64,000 bases of DNA from Asanoa ishikariensis (lineage in GTDB: Bacteria; Actinomycetota; Actinomycetes; Mycobacteriales; Micromonosporaceae): contig NZ_FNQB01000001.1 of the NCBI RefSeq assembly GCF_900107455.1, forward strand, positions 2,170,001 to 2,234,000, given 5' to 3'. A program made the position numbers and the translations under genes. Positions 25,502-34,458 of this stretch are shown one piece after another (positions within the stretch are counted from its first letter, which is position 1; the number at the start of each line of letters is the position of its first letter). A model generated the notes under the pieces. It did not search any database and was not told where the DNA came from. It saw only the letters and a list, made by a program, of their open reading frames with translations.

Positions 25502-27610
25502 ATGCGCAGACTCATCCGGACCGCCATCGGCGCGGTTGCCGCCACGTTGGCCGTGATCGCCTGTACGGCACAGGCGGGCCCCGCGAGCGCCGCCGACGCC
25601 GCGTACGACGTCCTGGTCTTCTCGAAAACCGCCGGGTTCCGGCACGACGCGATCCCGGCCGGCATACAGGCCATCCGTGACCTGGGTGCGGCCAACAACT
25701 TCACCGTCACCGCCACCGAGGACGCGAACACGTTCACCGCCAGCGGCCTCTCGCCGTACGAGGTGGTGGTGTTCCTCTCGACCACCGGTGACGTGCTCAA
25801 CGCGTCGCAGCAGACGGCGTTCGAGAACTACATCCGTTCCGGGCGCGGCTACGTCGGCGTGCACGCGGCGGCCGACACCGAGTACGACTGGGCCTGGTAC
25901 GGCAACCTCGTCGGGGCGTACTTCAACTCGCACCCGGCGATCCAGCAGGCCAACATCAAGGTGGAGAACCGGGGCACGGCGGCGACCGCACACCTGCCGC
26001 AGACCTGGACCCGCACCGACGAGCTGTACAACTACCGCACCAACCCCCGATCCACCGCGCGGGTGCTGGCCACTCTCGACGAGTCGTCGTACACCGGCGG
26101 TGGCATGGGCGCCGATCACCCGATCATCTGGTGCAAGGCGTACGACGGCGGGCGCTCGTTCTACACCGGTCTCGGGCACACCCAGGCCTCGTACGCGGAG
26201 GCGAACTTCCGCTCGATGCTGTTGGGTGGCATCCGCTACGCGGCGGCGCGGACCGATGCCGACTGCCGGCCGGAGACCGGCTACACCACTATCTACAATG
26301 GATCGACGACGGGTTGGTCGCAGGCCGGCCCGGGTTCGTTCACCAACAGCGACGCCACGCTCAAGTCGACCGGCGGCATGGGTCTCTACTGGTACAGCGC
26401 CAAGCAGTACACGTCGTACTCGCTGAAGCTCGACTGGAAGATGGACGGCGACGACAACTCCGGCATCTTCATCGGCTTCCCGCCGTCAACCGACCCGTGG
26501 TCCGCGGTCGACAACGGCTACGAGATCCAGATCGACTCCACGGACGCGGCCGACCGCACGACGGGATCGGTCTACACGTTCAAGTCGGCCGACATCACGG
26601 CGCGCGACGCGGCCCTCAACCCGCCGGGGGAGTGGAACACCTACGAGCTTCTGGTCGAAGGTGAGCGGCTGCAGATCTTCCTGAACGGCGTGAAGATCAA
26701 CGACTTCACCAACACGGTCGCGGCGCGCTCGCTGGCCGGGCACATCGGCCTCCAGAACCACGGCACCGGTGACGACGTGTCGTTCCGGAACGTCCGGATC
26801 AAGGAGCTGGGCAGCCAGCCCCCGACCGGCGACGTGACCGTGCAGGCCGAGTCGTTCTCGTCGGCGTCCGGAGTGCAGGCGTTCACCAAGGCGGGCGCCA
26901 ACAACGGGCAGACGCTGGGCTACATCGAGCCGGGCGACTGGGCCGCGTACAACGGCGTCAACGTCTCCGGCGCGACGTCCTTCCGGGCCCGGGTGGTCTC
27001 CGGCGGTGCGGGCGGCGCGATCCAGGTCCGCAACGGCTCGGCCACCGGGACGGTGCTGGGCACGGTCGCGGTGCCGAACACGGGTTCGTGGGACACGTAC
27101 GCCAACGTCTCGGCGGCTCTCTCCGGTGTGCCGTCCGGCACGGCCAACGTGTACCTGACCTTCACCGGTTCGGGCACCGGACTGTTCGATGTGGACGACT
27201 TCACCTTCGTGAAGAGCTCCACGCCGCCCACCGGCACGGGCCCGATCGTGGGCTTGGCCAACAAGTGTCTCGACGTCCGCAGCGGCGCCACGGCGGACGG
27301 CACGCAGATCCAGCTCTACACCTGCAACGGGTCGACGGCGCAGACCTGGACCCGCAACGGCAACACGCTGCGGGCGCTGGGCAAGTGCCTGGACGTCAGC
27401 GGCAGCGGCACGGCCAACGGCACGAAGATCCAGCTCTGGACCTGCAACGGAAGCGGGGCACAGAACTGGTCGGCCGGCGCCAACTCGTCGCTGGTCAACG
27501 CCACCTCGGCCAAGTGCCTGGACGTGAGCGGCAACAACTCCGCGGACAGCACCATCGTCCACCTGTGGGCCTGCAACGGGGCCGCGAACCAGAGGTGGAC
27601 GCTCCCGTAG
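25502..27610 (+). CDS. Secreted ThuA / DUF1080 protein with CBM6 and ricin-type lectin domains
   Basis: A 702-aa secreted protein. A signal peptide ends near residue 30 (PASA-ADAA). Domain 1 (~34-255) is ThuA-like, with DVLVFSKTAGFRHD and YVGVHAAADTEYDW. Domain 2 (~259-440) is DUF1080, a laminin-G-like fold now linked to 3-keto-disaccharide hydrolysis, with KMDGDDNSGIFIGFP. A CBM6-type module (~442-570) and a ricin-type beta-trefoil (~579-702) end the protein and are very similar to those of the preceding gene. The domains point to extracellular processing of (possibly 3-keto) glycans. ATG at 25502 is chosen for the signal peptide and the GGGAG upstream. Confidence 0.9.
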   Translation: MRRLIRTAIGAVAATLAVIACTAQAGPASAADAAYDVLVFSKTAGFRHDAIPAGIQAIRDLGAANNFTVTATEDANTFTASGLSPYEVVVFLSTTGDVLNASQQTAFENYIRSGRGYVGVHAAADTEYDWAWYGNLVGAYFNSHPAIQQANIKVENRGTAATAHLPQTWTRTDELYNYRTNPRSTARVLATLDESSYTGGGMGADHPIIWCKAYDGGRSFYTGLGHTQASYAEANFRSMLLGGIRYAAARTDADCRPETGYTTIYNGSTTGWSQAGPGSFTNSDATLKSTGGMGLYWYSAKQYTSYSLKLDWKMDGDDNSGIFIGFPPSTDPWSAVDNGYEIQIDSTDAADRTTGSVYTFKSADITARDAALNPPGEWNTYELLVEGERLQIFLNGVKINDFTNTVAARSLAGHIGLQNHGTGDDVSFRNVRIKELGSQPPTGDVTVQAESFSSASGVQAFTKAGANNGQTLGYIEPGDWAAYNGVNVSGATSFRARVVSGGAGGAIQVRNGSATGTVLGTVAVPNTGSWDTYANVSAALSGVPSGTANVYLTFTGSGTGLFDVDDFTFVKSSTPPTGTGPIVGLANKCLDVRSGATADGTQIQLYTCNGSTAQTWTRNGNTLRALGKCLDVSGSGTANGTKIQLWTCNGSGAQNWSAGANSSLVNATSAKCLDVSGNNSADSTIVHLWACNGAANQRWTLP

Positions 27611-27625
27611 TTCCTGGACCGCGGG

Positions 27626-27659
27626 GGCCGGTACGGGACGCCCACAACCCGTGCCGGCC
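27626..27659. terminator. Stem-loop after the ThuA-DUF1080 gene
   Basis: Arms 27626-27637 and 27648-27659 pair over 12 bp with one G-U, around a 10-nt loop. Confidence 0.6.
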
Positions 27660-27672
27660 ACCGCCTCCACCC

Positions 27673-27709
27673 GACGCACCCTCCGCTTCTGCCCTGCGGA
27701 GGGTGCGTC
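27673..27709. terminator. Perfect 14-bp stem-loop between convergent genes
   Basis: Arms 27673-27686 and 27696-27709 are exact complements around a 9-nt loop, placed 8 bp before the MFS gene's stop. It probably serves as a bidirectional terminator. Confidence 0.8.
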
Positions 27710-27717
27710 GCTGTGTG

Positions 27718-28935
27718 TCAGACGGGTACGACCTCGCGCACTGTCACGGGCTTGTTCGCTTGGCGCTCCAGGGCGGCCGACACCACCGCGAGCCCGAGGG
27801 CACTCGCGGCGAGGGCGGCGCCGACCCAGTTGGGCGCCGTGTAGCCGAGGCCGGCGGTGATGACCAGTCCGCCGAGCCAGGCGGCCAGCGCGTTGCCGAG
27901 GTTGAAGGCGCCGATGTTGACGGCCGAGGCCAGCGTAGGTGCGCCGTGTGCCTGGTCGAGGACGCGCTTCTGCAGGGGCGGCACGGTGGCGAAGCCGAGG
28001 GCTCCGATCAGCACGATGGTCACCGCGGCGGCGACCTTGTCGTGCGCGGTGAAGGTGAACAGGCCGAGCACGACGGCGAGGCCGCCCAGCGACACGTAGA
28101 GCATGCGCATCAGCGCGCGGTCGGCGAACCTGCCGCCGATCAGGTTGCCGCCGACCATCCCGAGCCCGAACAGGACCAGCAGCCAGGTGACGGACCCGTC
28201 GGAGTACCCGGCGACCCGCGTCATCATCGGCGCGATGTAGGTGACCGCCGCGAAGACGCCGCCGAAGCCGAGCACGGTCATCGCCATGGCCAGCAGGACC
28301 TGGGGGTTCTTGAGGGCCGACACTTCGTGACGCAGGCGTACGCCCTCGGGCTTGGGCACGTCGGGAACGAGGCGTGCGACACCGGCCAGGCCGACCACAC
28401 CGACCGCGGCGACGATGCCGAAGGTGACGCGCCACCCGGCGGACTGCCCGATCAGGGTGCCGAGCGGCACACCGACGACGTTCGCGACGGTGAGCCCGGT
28501 GAACATCATGGCGATGGCGCCGGCCTTCTTCTGCGGTGCGACCAGCGATGCGGCGACGACCGAGCCGATGCCGAAGAACGCACCGTGCGCGAGGGACGCG
28601 ACCACGCGCCCGATCAACATGACGGCGAAGGACGGTGCGAAGGCCGAGACGAGGTTGCCGGCGATGAACAGTCCCATCAGCACCATGAGCATCCGCTTGC
28701 GGGGGATCTTGGTCCCGAGCACCGTCATGAGCGGCGCGCCGACCACGACACCGAGGGCGTAACCGGTCACGAGCAGCCCGCCGGTGGGGATGTCGACGCC
28801 GAAGTCGTGCGAGATCTCTGGCAGCAACCCCATGATCACGAACTCGGTGGTGCCGATCCCGAATGCCCCTATCGCGAGGGCGAGGAGCGCTAGAGGCATG
28901 GAACGTTGTGGCGCACTTTGCATGCGCACGACCAT
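27718..28935 (-). CDS. MFS transporter (DHA1 / AraJ-like drug or sugar efflux)
   Basis: A 405-aa integral membrane exporter of the major facilitator superfamily with about twelve hydrophobic segments. The first helix IGAFGIGTTEFVIMGLLPEI is typical of the AraJ/PbuE/chloramphenicol-efflux DHA1 subgroup. A loop motif GAPLMTVLGTKIPRKRML matches the MFS A motif. Start sites at 28935, 28923 and 28899 are all possible; none has a good ribosome site. It is divergent from a MarR gene, so the pair looks like a classical regulator-exporter unit responding to a small toxic molecule. Substrate unknown. Confidence 0.92.
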   Translation of the reverse strand: MVVRMQSAPQRSMPLALLALAIGAFGIGTTEFVIMGLLPEISHDFGVDIPTGGLLVTGYALGVVVGAPLMTVLGTKIPRKRMLMVLMGLFIAGNLVSAFAPSFAVMLIGRVVASLAHGAFFGIGSVVAASLVAPQKKAGAIAMMFTGLTVANVVGVPLGTLIGQSAGWRVTFGIVAAVGVVGLAGVARLVPDVPKPEGVRLRHEVSALKNPQVLLAMAMTVLGFGGVFAAVTYIAPMMTRVAGYSDGSVTWLLVLFGLGMVGGNLIGGRFADRALMRMLYVSLGGLAVVLGLFTFTAHDKVAAAVTIVLIGALGFATVPPLQKRVLDQAHGAPTLASAVNIGAFNLGNALAAWLGGLVITAGLGYTAPNWVGAALAASALGLAVVSAALERQANKPVTVREVVPV

Positions 28936-28937
28936 AG

Positions 28938-28987
28938 TTGCAGGCGCGGGCTATCTGCAAACGCGGTATTTCGCGATGTTGTAGTAT
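28938..28987. promoter_or_regulatory. MarR-type operator array and overlapping promoter
   Basis: TTGCAG at 28938-28943 and CTGCAA at 28955-28960 form a perfect inverted repeat. CTGCAA plus TTGTAG at 28979-28984 form a second, one-mismatch repeat centred about two helical turns away. TAGTAT at 28982-28987 is a -10-like hexamer 6 nt before the GTG of the marR gene. The sites overlap both promoters, as expected for autoregulated MarR/exporter pairs. Binding is inferred. Confidence 0.5.
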
Positions 28988-28993
28988 GTCGGG

Positions 28994-29452
28994 GTGACGG
29001 CGAAAGACCCCGCGCTCACGGCCCTGGCCCAAGGCTGGTGCTCGCTCTCCCTGCTGCACGACAAGATCGAGGCGCACATCGAGCGCGCCCTGCAGGAGGG
29101 GCACGACCTGAGCGTCCGCGAGTACTCGCTGCTCGACGTACTCAGCCGACAGCACGACGGTGTCGGCGGTCACCTGCAGATGAAGCAGGTCGCCGACGCG
29201 GTCGTCCTGAGCCAGAGCGCCACCACCCGGCTGGTCACCCGCTTGGAGAACCGCGGCCTCCTGGAGCGCTACCTGTGCCCGACAGACCGGCGCGGCATCT
29301 ACACCAACGTCACTCCGGCCGGCGTTCGGCTGCTGGCCGAGGCGCGCCCCACTAACGACGCGGCCCTGCACGAGGCACTCGGCGAGGCAGCGGCGAACCC
29401 GGAGCTCACACCGCTGGTGGACGCGGTCAAGTCGCTCTACACGTCCGCCTAG
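28994..29452 (+). CDS. MarR-family transcriptional regulator
   Basis: A 152-aa winged-helix regulator. The recognition helix region (MKQVADAVVLSQSATTRLVTRL) is followed by the wing ENRGLLERYLCPTDRRGIYTNVTPAG, a typical MarR DNA-binding core flanked by dimerisation helices. It is divergently transcribed from the MFS exporter and probably represses both until a ligand binds. The GTG start at 28994 lies 6 nt after a TAGTAT -10 element, so the message may be leaderless. The SUKH-like gene follows 1 bp after the stop and may be co-transcribed. Confidence 0.92.
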   Translation: MTAKDPALTALAQGWCSLSLLHDKIEAHIERALQEGHDLSVREYSLLDVLSRQHDGVGGHLQMKQVADAVVLSQSATTRLVTRLENRGLLERYLCPTDRRGIYTNVTPAGVRLLAEARPTNDAALHEALGEAAANPELTPLVDAVKSLYTSA

Positions 29453-29453
29453 C

Positions 29454-30101
29454 GTGGACAGACTCATCGCCGCTGCCAGCCCGCCGCTCAGCGACGCGGA
29501 CCCCACGTTCGACGTGCCCGGCGCCGACGGCTTGTCGGCGTTGCTGGCCCGCAAGAACGGTTTCTACGCCTTCGAGTCGGCGTTGCACGTCTATCCCGCG
29601 GCGCCGGTCGGCGTCCCCGGCCGCAGCCTCGCGGAATGGAACGCGCCCGACCTGTGGAAGGCGGCCTACGGCGAACTGGCCCCGGTCGGCATCTGCTTCG
29701 CCGAGGACATCTTCGGCGGTCAGTTCGTGCTGGCGGTCGACGGGACTGTGGACCGGTTCGACCACGAGACCGGCCGGCAGACGCGAGCCGCCACTTCTGT
29801 CGCGGAGTGGGTCGCGCTCGTGCTCGCCGACTACAACTACCAGACGGGATACTCGGCCGGGCACGAGTGGCAGATCGCTCACGGCGCCTTACGCGTCGGC
29901 CACCGGCTCACGGCCCGCATCCCGTTCGTCGTCGGCGGCGAGTTCGCGGCGGGCAACCTGGTCGAGGTCGACGCCGCCGCGGCGATGAACTACTGGGGTG
30001 GCTTCGCCCGCCGCGTGGCCGGCGTACCGGACGGCGCCGAGCTCAGTTGGGACGTGTCCGTCGTGGACACCTTGACCAGCCCGCGCACTGTTTCGGGATG
30101 A
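29454..30101 (+). CDS. SMI1/KNR4 (SUKH)-like protein
   Basis: A 215-aa soluble protein with the SUKH-type pattern: LLARKNGFYAFESALHVYP, AEWNAPDLWKAAYG and then FAEDIFGGQFVLAVDG, with ATSVAEWVALVL near the middle. SUKH proteins are best known as immunity proteins of polymorphic toxin systems, but many are orphan. It shares the WNAPD stretch and overall layout with the protein at 31159-31845, 1 kb away. No toxin gene is recognisable nearby. The GTG start follows the marR stop with one base between them. Confidence 0.7.
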   Translation: MDRLIAAASPPLSDADPTFDVPGADGLSALLARKNGFYAFESALHVYPAAPVGVPGRSLAEWNAPDLWKAAYGELAPVGICFAEDIFGGQFVLAVDGTVDRFDHETGRQTRAATSVAEWVALVLADYNYQTGYSAGHEWQIAHGALRVGHRLTARIPFVVGGEFAAGNLVEVDAAAAMNYWGGFARRVAGVPDGAELSWDVSVVDTLTSPRTVSG

Positions 30102-30174
30102 CGGATTGAGCATCGTCGAGCCGCCGTTCGCGACCTTCACGTCGACCTCTGGCCTGGCGCTGCGGATGGACCTC

Positions 30175-31089
30175 TCAACTGTCCAGGTTCCGCTGGTACA
30201 CAGCGAGGTTGACGTCGACGGCCGCGAAGAGTGGCGTGGGCACTGCCAGGTCGCGGGCGCGGTTCACCAGGTCGCTGATGATGGCGTCGTTCTCGACCCG
30301 GCGGCCGGCGCGCAGGTCGCGGTAGACCGACGACGTCGTCGACGCCCCAGCTTCCGTAAGGGTGGCGAGCAGGTTCCGGGTTGCTTCGGGGCGTGGTGGG
30401 AAGCCGGCCGCTGCCGCGACCCGGCCGGCCTCGTCGGCGATCGCGGTGGCGAGGTCCCTGCCGCCCGGCACCGCGTTGACGTCGCCGACCGTGCCGCGGG
30501 CGAGGCAGTTCACCGCCGTGACCGAGGCGAGGAAGACCCACTTCTCCCACATCTCCGTCTCGATGGTGTCGGACAGGTCCGAGTCGAAGCCGGCGCCGGT
30601 GAGTGCCTCGTGCACCTCGTCGGCGCCCTGCGTCGGCGCGTCCGACAGTGGGCCGTAGCGCAACTGCCGCGGGCCGCCCAGGCGCACGATCTCGCCGTCG
30701 TCCGTGAGCGTGGTGGCGACGTAACAGACCCCGCCGTACACCTTGATGCCGAACGCGTTGACGAGCCGGTCGATGTGCGCGAGCCCGTTGAGGAACGGCA
30801 CGATCGTGGTCCGTGGGCCGACGGCGGGGGAGAAGTCGCTGATCGCGGCGTCCAGGGCGAAAGCCTTCACCGCCAACAGCACGATGTCGTACGGCTCGGC
30901 GACCCGCTCGACCGTCGCCACGTCGATGCGTTCCGGCTGGCTGTCCGGCTCGCGGATCCGCAGGCCGCGCGCGGCGAGATCCGCCGCGCGTCCTGGCCGG
31001 ACCAGGAAGGTCACGTCCTTGCCGGCCTGCGCCAGCCGGGCGCCGAAGTAGCCGCCGACCGCGCCGGCGCCGATGACCAGAATGCGCAT
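30175..31089 (-). CDS. Ketopantoate reductase-like protein (ApbA/PanE family)
   Basis: A 304-aa NADPH-dependent reductase. It starts with MRILVIGAGAVGGYFGARLA (Rossmann GxGxxG). It has the family stretches IVLLAVKAFALD, VPFLNGLAHIDRL, the catalytic Lys region EMWEKWVFLASVTAVNCL and the C-terminal TTSSVYRDLRAGRRVENDAI, equivalent to the SMxxDxxxGRxTEiD motif of PanE. PanE makes pantoate for coenzyme A, but many actinobacterial paralogues have other 2-oxo-acid substrates, so I leave the symbol blank. ATG at 31089 is preceded by GGGGGCGAT. It is divergent from the second SUKH-like operon. Confidence 0.9.
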   Translation of the reverse strand: MRILVIGAGAVGGYFGARLAQAGKDVTFLVRPGRAADLAARGLRIREPDSQPERIDVATVERVAEPYDIVLLAVKAFALDAAISDFSPAVGPRTTIVPFLNGLAHIDRLVNAFGIKVYGGVCYVATTLTDDGEIVRLGGPRQLRYGPLSDAPTQGADEVHEALTGAGFDSDLSDTIETEMWEKWVFLASVTAVNCLARGTVGDVNAVPGGRDLATAIADEAGRVAAAAGFPPRPEATRNLLATLTEAGASTTSSVYRDLRAGRRVENDAIISDLVNRARDLAVPTPLFAAVDVNLAVYQRNLDS

Positions 31090-31158
31090 ATCGCCCCCAA
31101 ATGCCGCACTCCAGCCTAGCGGGCTGATCCACAGCCGGCGTTGTGGGAGCATGCGCCG

Positions 31159-31845
31159 GTGTTGGACGCGATGATCGATCGGCTGATGGCCGTCGGGGTG
31201 GCGCACGTCGGACCATCGGTCGACGCACCAGACCTCGCCCGCGCCGCTCTGCCGGACGAATATGCCGCACTGCTGACAAGGCTCAACGGCTTCACCGTCA
31301 ACGCGGGTGCCGTCCGACTGTTCGGCCTCCGCCCCGAACGGCATCTCGACCTGCGGGCCTGGAACGCGCCCGACGGGTGGCGCTTCGCCTGGGACGAGCG
31401 GGTCGAGCCGTTCCTCTGCATCGGTCAGACGGCGTTCGGAGAGCAGTACGCCCTTCGCCGCGGACCGGACGGCTACGCGCCCGAGATCTACCTGCTGGAG
31501 CCGAACTTCCTGCGGCCAGAGGTCATCGCGGCCTCGTTCGCCGAGTTCGTGGCGCTCGAGCTCGTCGGCAACGCCGAGGACCCGTACGACCCGGTGCTGG
31601 TCGAGGCGATCGCCCGGCTGGGTCCGATCGATCCGGAGAACAACTGGGTCTACACACCGTCGCTGGCCCTCGGCGGGCCGGAGGACCTGACCAACCTGAT
31701 GCCGATGAGCGCGTACCTGGCGATGGTCATCGGCGGTGACATCGCCCTGGGGGTCGAACCGGCCCCGGACGGAGCGGTCATAACCAAGATCGTGCCCTGG
31801 TTCGACGAGCTCGAACGACCCCGGATCCGGGTGGAGTTCGGGTGA
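31159..31845 (+). CDS. SMI1/KNR4 (SUKH)-like protein, second copy
   Basis: About 228 aa from GTG at 31159, preceded by GGGAG; a TTG six codons upstream is also possible. Features are LPDEYAALLTRLNGF near the N-terminus, then DLRAWNAPDGWRFAWDE, FLCIGQTAFGEQYALRRG and a C-terminal half unlike classical SUKH. It resembles the protein at 29454-30101 in the WNAPD region and the following aromatic-rich stretch. The stop overlaps the next gene by 4 bp, so they are a coupled pair. Immunity or regulatory roles are both possible; no effector partner is recognisable. Confidence 0.7.
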   Translation: MLDAMIDRLMAVGVAHVGPSVDAPDLARAALPDEYAALLTRLNGFTVNAGAVRLFGLRPERHLDLRAWNAPDGWRFAWDERVEPFLCIGQTAFGEQYALRRGPDGYAPEIYLLEPNFLRPEVIAASFAEFVALELVGNAEDPYDPVLVEAIARLGPIDPENNWVYTPSLALGGPEDLTNLMPMSAYLAMVIGGDIALGVEPAPDGAVITKIVPWFDELERPRIRVEFG

Positions 31846-32615
31846 GCTACGACGTGACGGGTGCGCTGGAGCTCAGCGACTTCCAGCCCGACGCCAACAG
31901 CCTCTTCGTGCTGCTCGACGGGCTCACCGACCGGCCGGGCGAGAGCGTGACGATCGAGGACCCGGATGCTCCCGGACGCCTCGTGAGCGTGCGGGCGGTC
32001 GACGCGCGCCGGTTCGACGTGAGATGGCGCGACGGCTCCGCGGACGCGGTGGACCTCCTGCTGGCGCATCAGCTTCTGCTGCGTTTCACCACGAAGCAGG
32101 CGCTCGGCGAGCCTAGGCCGTCCGCGGAGATCGAGGTCGACTACGCGCTGACCGGGCTGTCCATCACCAACGCGATGCTCGACCGGGTGAAGCGCCGTCA
32201 GCCGGCGGGTGCGCCGGGGGTGCGCTGGAACGGCCACAACGTCGTGCAGGGTGACATCTGGAAGCCCGTGTCCGGTCGCCAACTGCTGACGGTCGAGTTC
32301 GAGAGCTGGAACCCGGACCTGCGCCACGGCGTCTGGGTGTCGCTGCCCGAGGCCGTGCTCTGGCCGGAACCCGGTGCCACCACCGTCGCGGCCGAGGCCG
32401 ACGTCGAGAACGCGGCGCTGCGGGTGACCAACGTGTACGAGGTCGGCGGCGCGAGATGGTCGCGGATCGACCGCTGGAGCGAGAACGCCGGCATGCTGGT
32501 GGACGCGATCGCCCCGGAAACCCGGCGCTATCGGTGCAGCCACTACGCCTCGAACCCACCGAACTTCGACGACCTGGTCTTCACCGTCACCCAGGTTGTT
32601 GGCCCTTCCGTGTGA
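31842..32615 (+). CDS. Hypothetical protein coupled to the SUKH-like gene (257 aa)
   Basis: I do not recognise this family. The protein is soluble, without signal peptide or membrane segment, and mostly beta-type. Notable stretches are [20 protein letters not shown] near the start, the Trp/Gly-rich [20 protein letters not shown] in the middle and [17 protein letters not shown]. The GTG start overlaps the SUKH-like stop (GTGA). A small inverted repeat, CCTTCC at 32604 and GGAAGG at 32617, spans its stop and may end the operon. Confidence 0.7.
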   Translation: MSYDVTGALELSDFQPDANSLFVLLDGLTDRPGESVTIEDPDAPGRLVSVRAVDARRFDVRWRDGSADAVDLLLAHQLLLRFTTKQALGEPRPSAEIEVDYALTGLSITNAMLDRVKRRQPAGAPGVRWNGHNVVQGDIWKPVSGRQLLTVEFESWNPDLRHGVWVSLPEAVLWPEPGATTVAAEADVENAALRVTNVYEVGGARWSRIDRWSENAGMLVDAIAPETRRYRCSHYASNPPNFDDLVFTVTQVVGPSV

Positions 32616-32797
32616 TGGAAGGTCGATCTAGAGTGAGACCCGCAGCCGCGGATGCGGCCGGCGGCCGGGCGGGAGGCGCAACCCGCTCGGACGTGACCAC
32701 CGGCCTGGCAGATCGTGGCGGCGAAAGCTCGTCGGACGGTCTCCTCGCGCCTGTCCACCATCAGGATCCCGGGTCACTCACAGGGAGAAGAAGGACA

Positions 32798-33805
32798 ATG
32801 GCGCGACCCATCACGCTCTTCACCGGCCAGTGGGCCGATCTGCCGTTCGAAGAGGTGTGTCAGCTCGCTTCCGACTGGGGCTATGACGGCCTCGAGATCG
32901 CCTGCTGGGGCGACCACTTCGACGTCGACAAGGCGCTCAACGAGGACGGCTACGTCGACCGCAAGCGGGAGACCCTGGCCAAGTACAACCTCCAGGTTTT
33001 CGCGATCTCCAACCACCTCGTCGGCCAGGCGGTCTGCGACCACCCGATCGACGAGCGCCACCAGGACATCCTGCCGGCGCGGATCTGGGGTGACGGCGAG
33101 CCCGAGGGGGTACGCCAGCGGGCCGCCGACGAGATCAAGGACACCGCCCGCGCGGCCGCCAAGCTTGGCGTCAAGACCGTCGTCGGGTTCACCGGCTCCT
33201 CGATCTGGCACACCGTGGCCATGTTCCCGCCCGTGCCGGCCAGCATGATCGACAAGGGCTACGAGGACTTCGCCAACCGGTTCAACCCCATCCTCGACGT
33301 GTTCGACGAGGTTGGCGTCCGGTTCGCGCACGAGGTGCACCCCAGCGAGATCGCGTACGACTACTGGACCACCAAGCGCACCCTCGAGGCGATCGGCAAC
33401 CGGCCGGCGTTCGGCCTCAACTGGGACCCGTCGCACTTCGTGTGGCAGGAGCTCGACCCGGTGAACTTCATCTTCGACTTCCAGGACCGGATCTACCACG
33501 TCGACTGCAAGGACGCGAAGGTCCGCACCGGCGACGGCCGCCGTGGCCGGCTCAGCTCGCACCTGCCGTGGGCCGACCTGCGCCGCGGCTGGGACTTCGT
33601 GTCGACCGGGCACGGCGACGTGCCCTGGGAGGACAGCTTCCGGGCCCTGAACGCGATCGGGTACGACGGTCCGATCTCGATCGAGTGGGAGGACGCGGGC
33701 ATGGACCGGCTCATCGGCGCCCCCGAGGCGCTCGAGTTCGTCCGCCGGCTGGCCTTCGACGCACCTAGCGCGGCCTTCGACGCCGCGTTCTCCAGCAAGG
33801 ACTGA
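32798..33805 (+). CDS. Sugar phosphate isomerase/epimerase (xylose-isomerase-like TIM barrel)
   Basis: A 335-aa TIM-barrel enzyme. Its motifs are [20 protein letters not shown], a conserved Glu/His in [26 protein letters not shown] and the metal-binding VDCKDAKV, ending with [15 protein letters not shown]. This pattern matches actinobacterial epimerases often found with Gfo/Idh dehydrogenases that act on inositols or 3-keto-glycosides. ATG at 32798 follows GGGAGAAGAAGG. The 180-bp upstream gap probably carries its own promoter. A strong hairpin follows. A link to the sugar importer 20 kb away is only conjecture. Confidence 0.93.
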   Translation: MARPITLFTGQWADLPFEEVCQLASDWGYDGLEIACWGDHFDVDKALNEDGYVDRKRETLAKYNLQVFAISNHLVGQAVCDHPIDERHQDILPARIWGDGEPEGVRQRAADEIKDTARAAAKLGVKTVVGFTGSSIWHTVAMFPPVPASMIDKGYEDFANRFNPILDVFDEVGVRFAHEVHPSEIAYDYWTTKRTLEAIGNRPAFGLNWDPSHFVWQELDPVNFIFDFQDRIYHVDCKDAKVRTGDGRRGRLSSHLPWADLRRGWDFVSTGHGDVPWEDSFRALNAIGYDGPISIEWEDAGMDRLIGAPEALEFVRRLAFDAPSAAFDAAFSSKD

Positions 33806-33818
33806 GAGCTAACGGCGA

Positions 33819-33851
33819 AAGGGCCCTTCGCCGCGATGGCGAGGGGCCCTT
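33819..33851. terminator. 14-bp stem-loop terminator between convergent genes
   Basis: Arms 33819-33832 and 33838-33851 pair with one G-U around a 5-nt loop. It lies between the isomerase stop and the convergent YtxH-like gene, so it probably terminates both. Confidence 0.8.
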
Positions 33852-33867
33852 GCCGCTACCCACGCAC

Positions 33868-34191
33868 TCAGGGCATGGGCTTGGTCGGTGACGCCGATGA
33901 GGACGACGCCGACGACGAGGTGAGGCCGTTCGCACCCGAGTGGCTGTGCCCCTCGTGGCTGCTGCCCGAGCTCATCTTCTCGCCGAGCTTGGACTGGCTC
34001 AGCCGGTCCTTGCCCTCGGACATGAGGCGGTTGGCCTGGGCCTGGGCAGTGCCCTTGGCCTCCTGAACCGTCGGGTGGTCCGCCAGCTTGCGGGCCTGCT
34101 GGACGATCTCCTCGTACTTCTCCCGGCCCGCGCGGGCGCCCAGGACGAAGCCGGCGGCGAGTCCGCCGATGAACCAAAGCTTTCCGCGCAT
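33868..34191 (-). CDS. YtxH-like membrane-anchored small protein (107 aa)
   Basis: A single N-terminal hydrophobic segment (LWFIGGLAAGFVLGARAG, residues ~5-22) is followed by a helical, charged region AGREKYEEIVQQARKLADHP and a Ser/His/Gly-rich tail. This layout fits the YtxH/gas-vesicle-like family, whose function is unknown though some members are stress-related. ATG at 34191 has GGAGCCGC upstream. It is convergent with the isomerase gene and divergent from tRNA-Asn. Confidence 0.8.
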   Translation of the reverse strand: MRGKLWFIGGLAAGFVLGARAGREKYEEIVQQARKLADHPTVQEAKGTAQAQANRLMSEGKDRLSQSKLGEKMSSGSSHEGHSHSGANGLTSSSASSSSASPTKPMP

Positions 34192-34458
34192 TGCGGCTCC
34201 TTCCGTGTGCCGGACGCGTCGATCCGCGTGCACGGCGACGTTGCTGTCCCCGGTTACCTACCCATCGTGCTACCGAGCCATGCGTCGGAAGCACCATCTG
34301 ACTAATTTGCCCTGTTTTCGATGCCGGCGGGGCGGAACGCCCGCGAACCCAACGGCAGAGCGTGTCGTACCCCCACCCGATGCCCCTGAAACAGCACGCA
34401 TCCTGTAGTCTCGTACCGGTCGCGCAGCGCAGGGAAACCTGCGAGGTCAGACCAGCTT

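Noticed and set aside
22616-26179. A 1187-codon open frame on the minus strand
   Set aside because: It lies antisense across the two secreted proteins, whose frames carry clear GSDH, PKD, CBM6 and ricin patterns. The antisense frame is Arg/Val/Gly-rich, as expected for high-GC DNA.
26486-29554. A 1022-codon minus-strand frame
   Set aside because: It spans three unrelated genes (ThuA-DUF1080, MFS, MarR) whose own frames are convincing.
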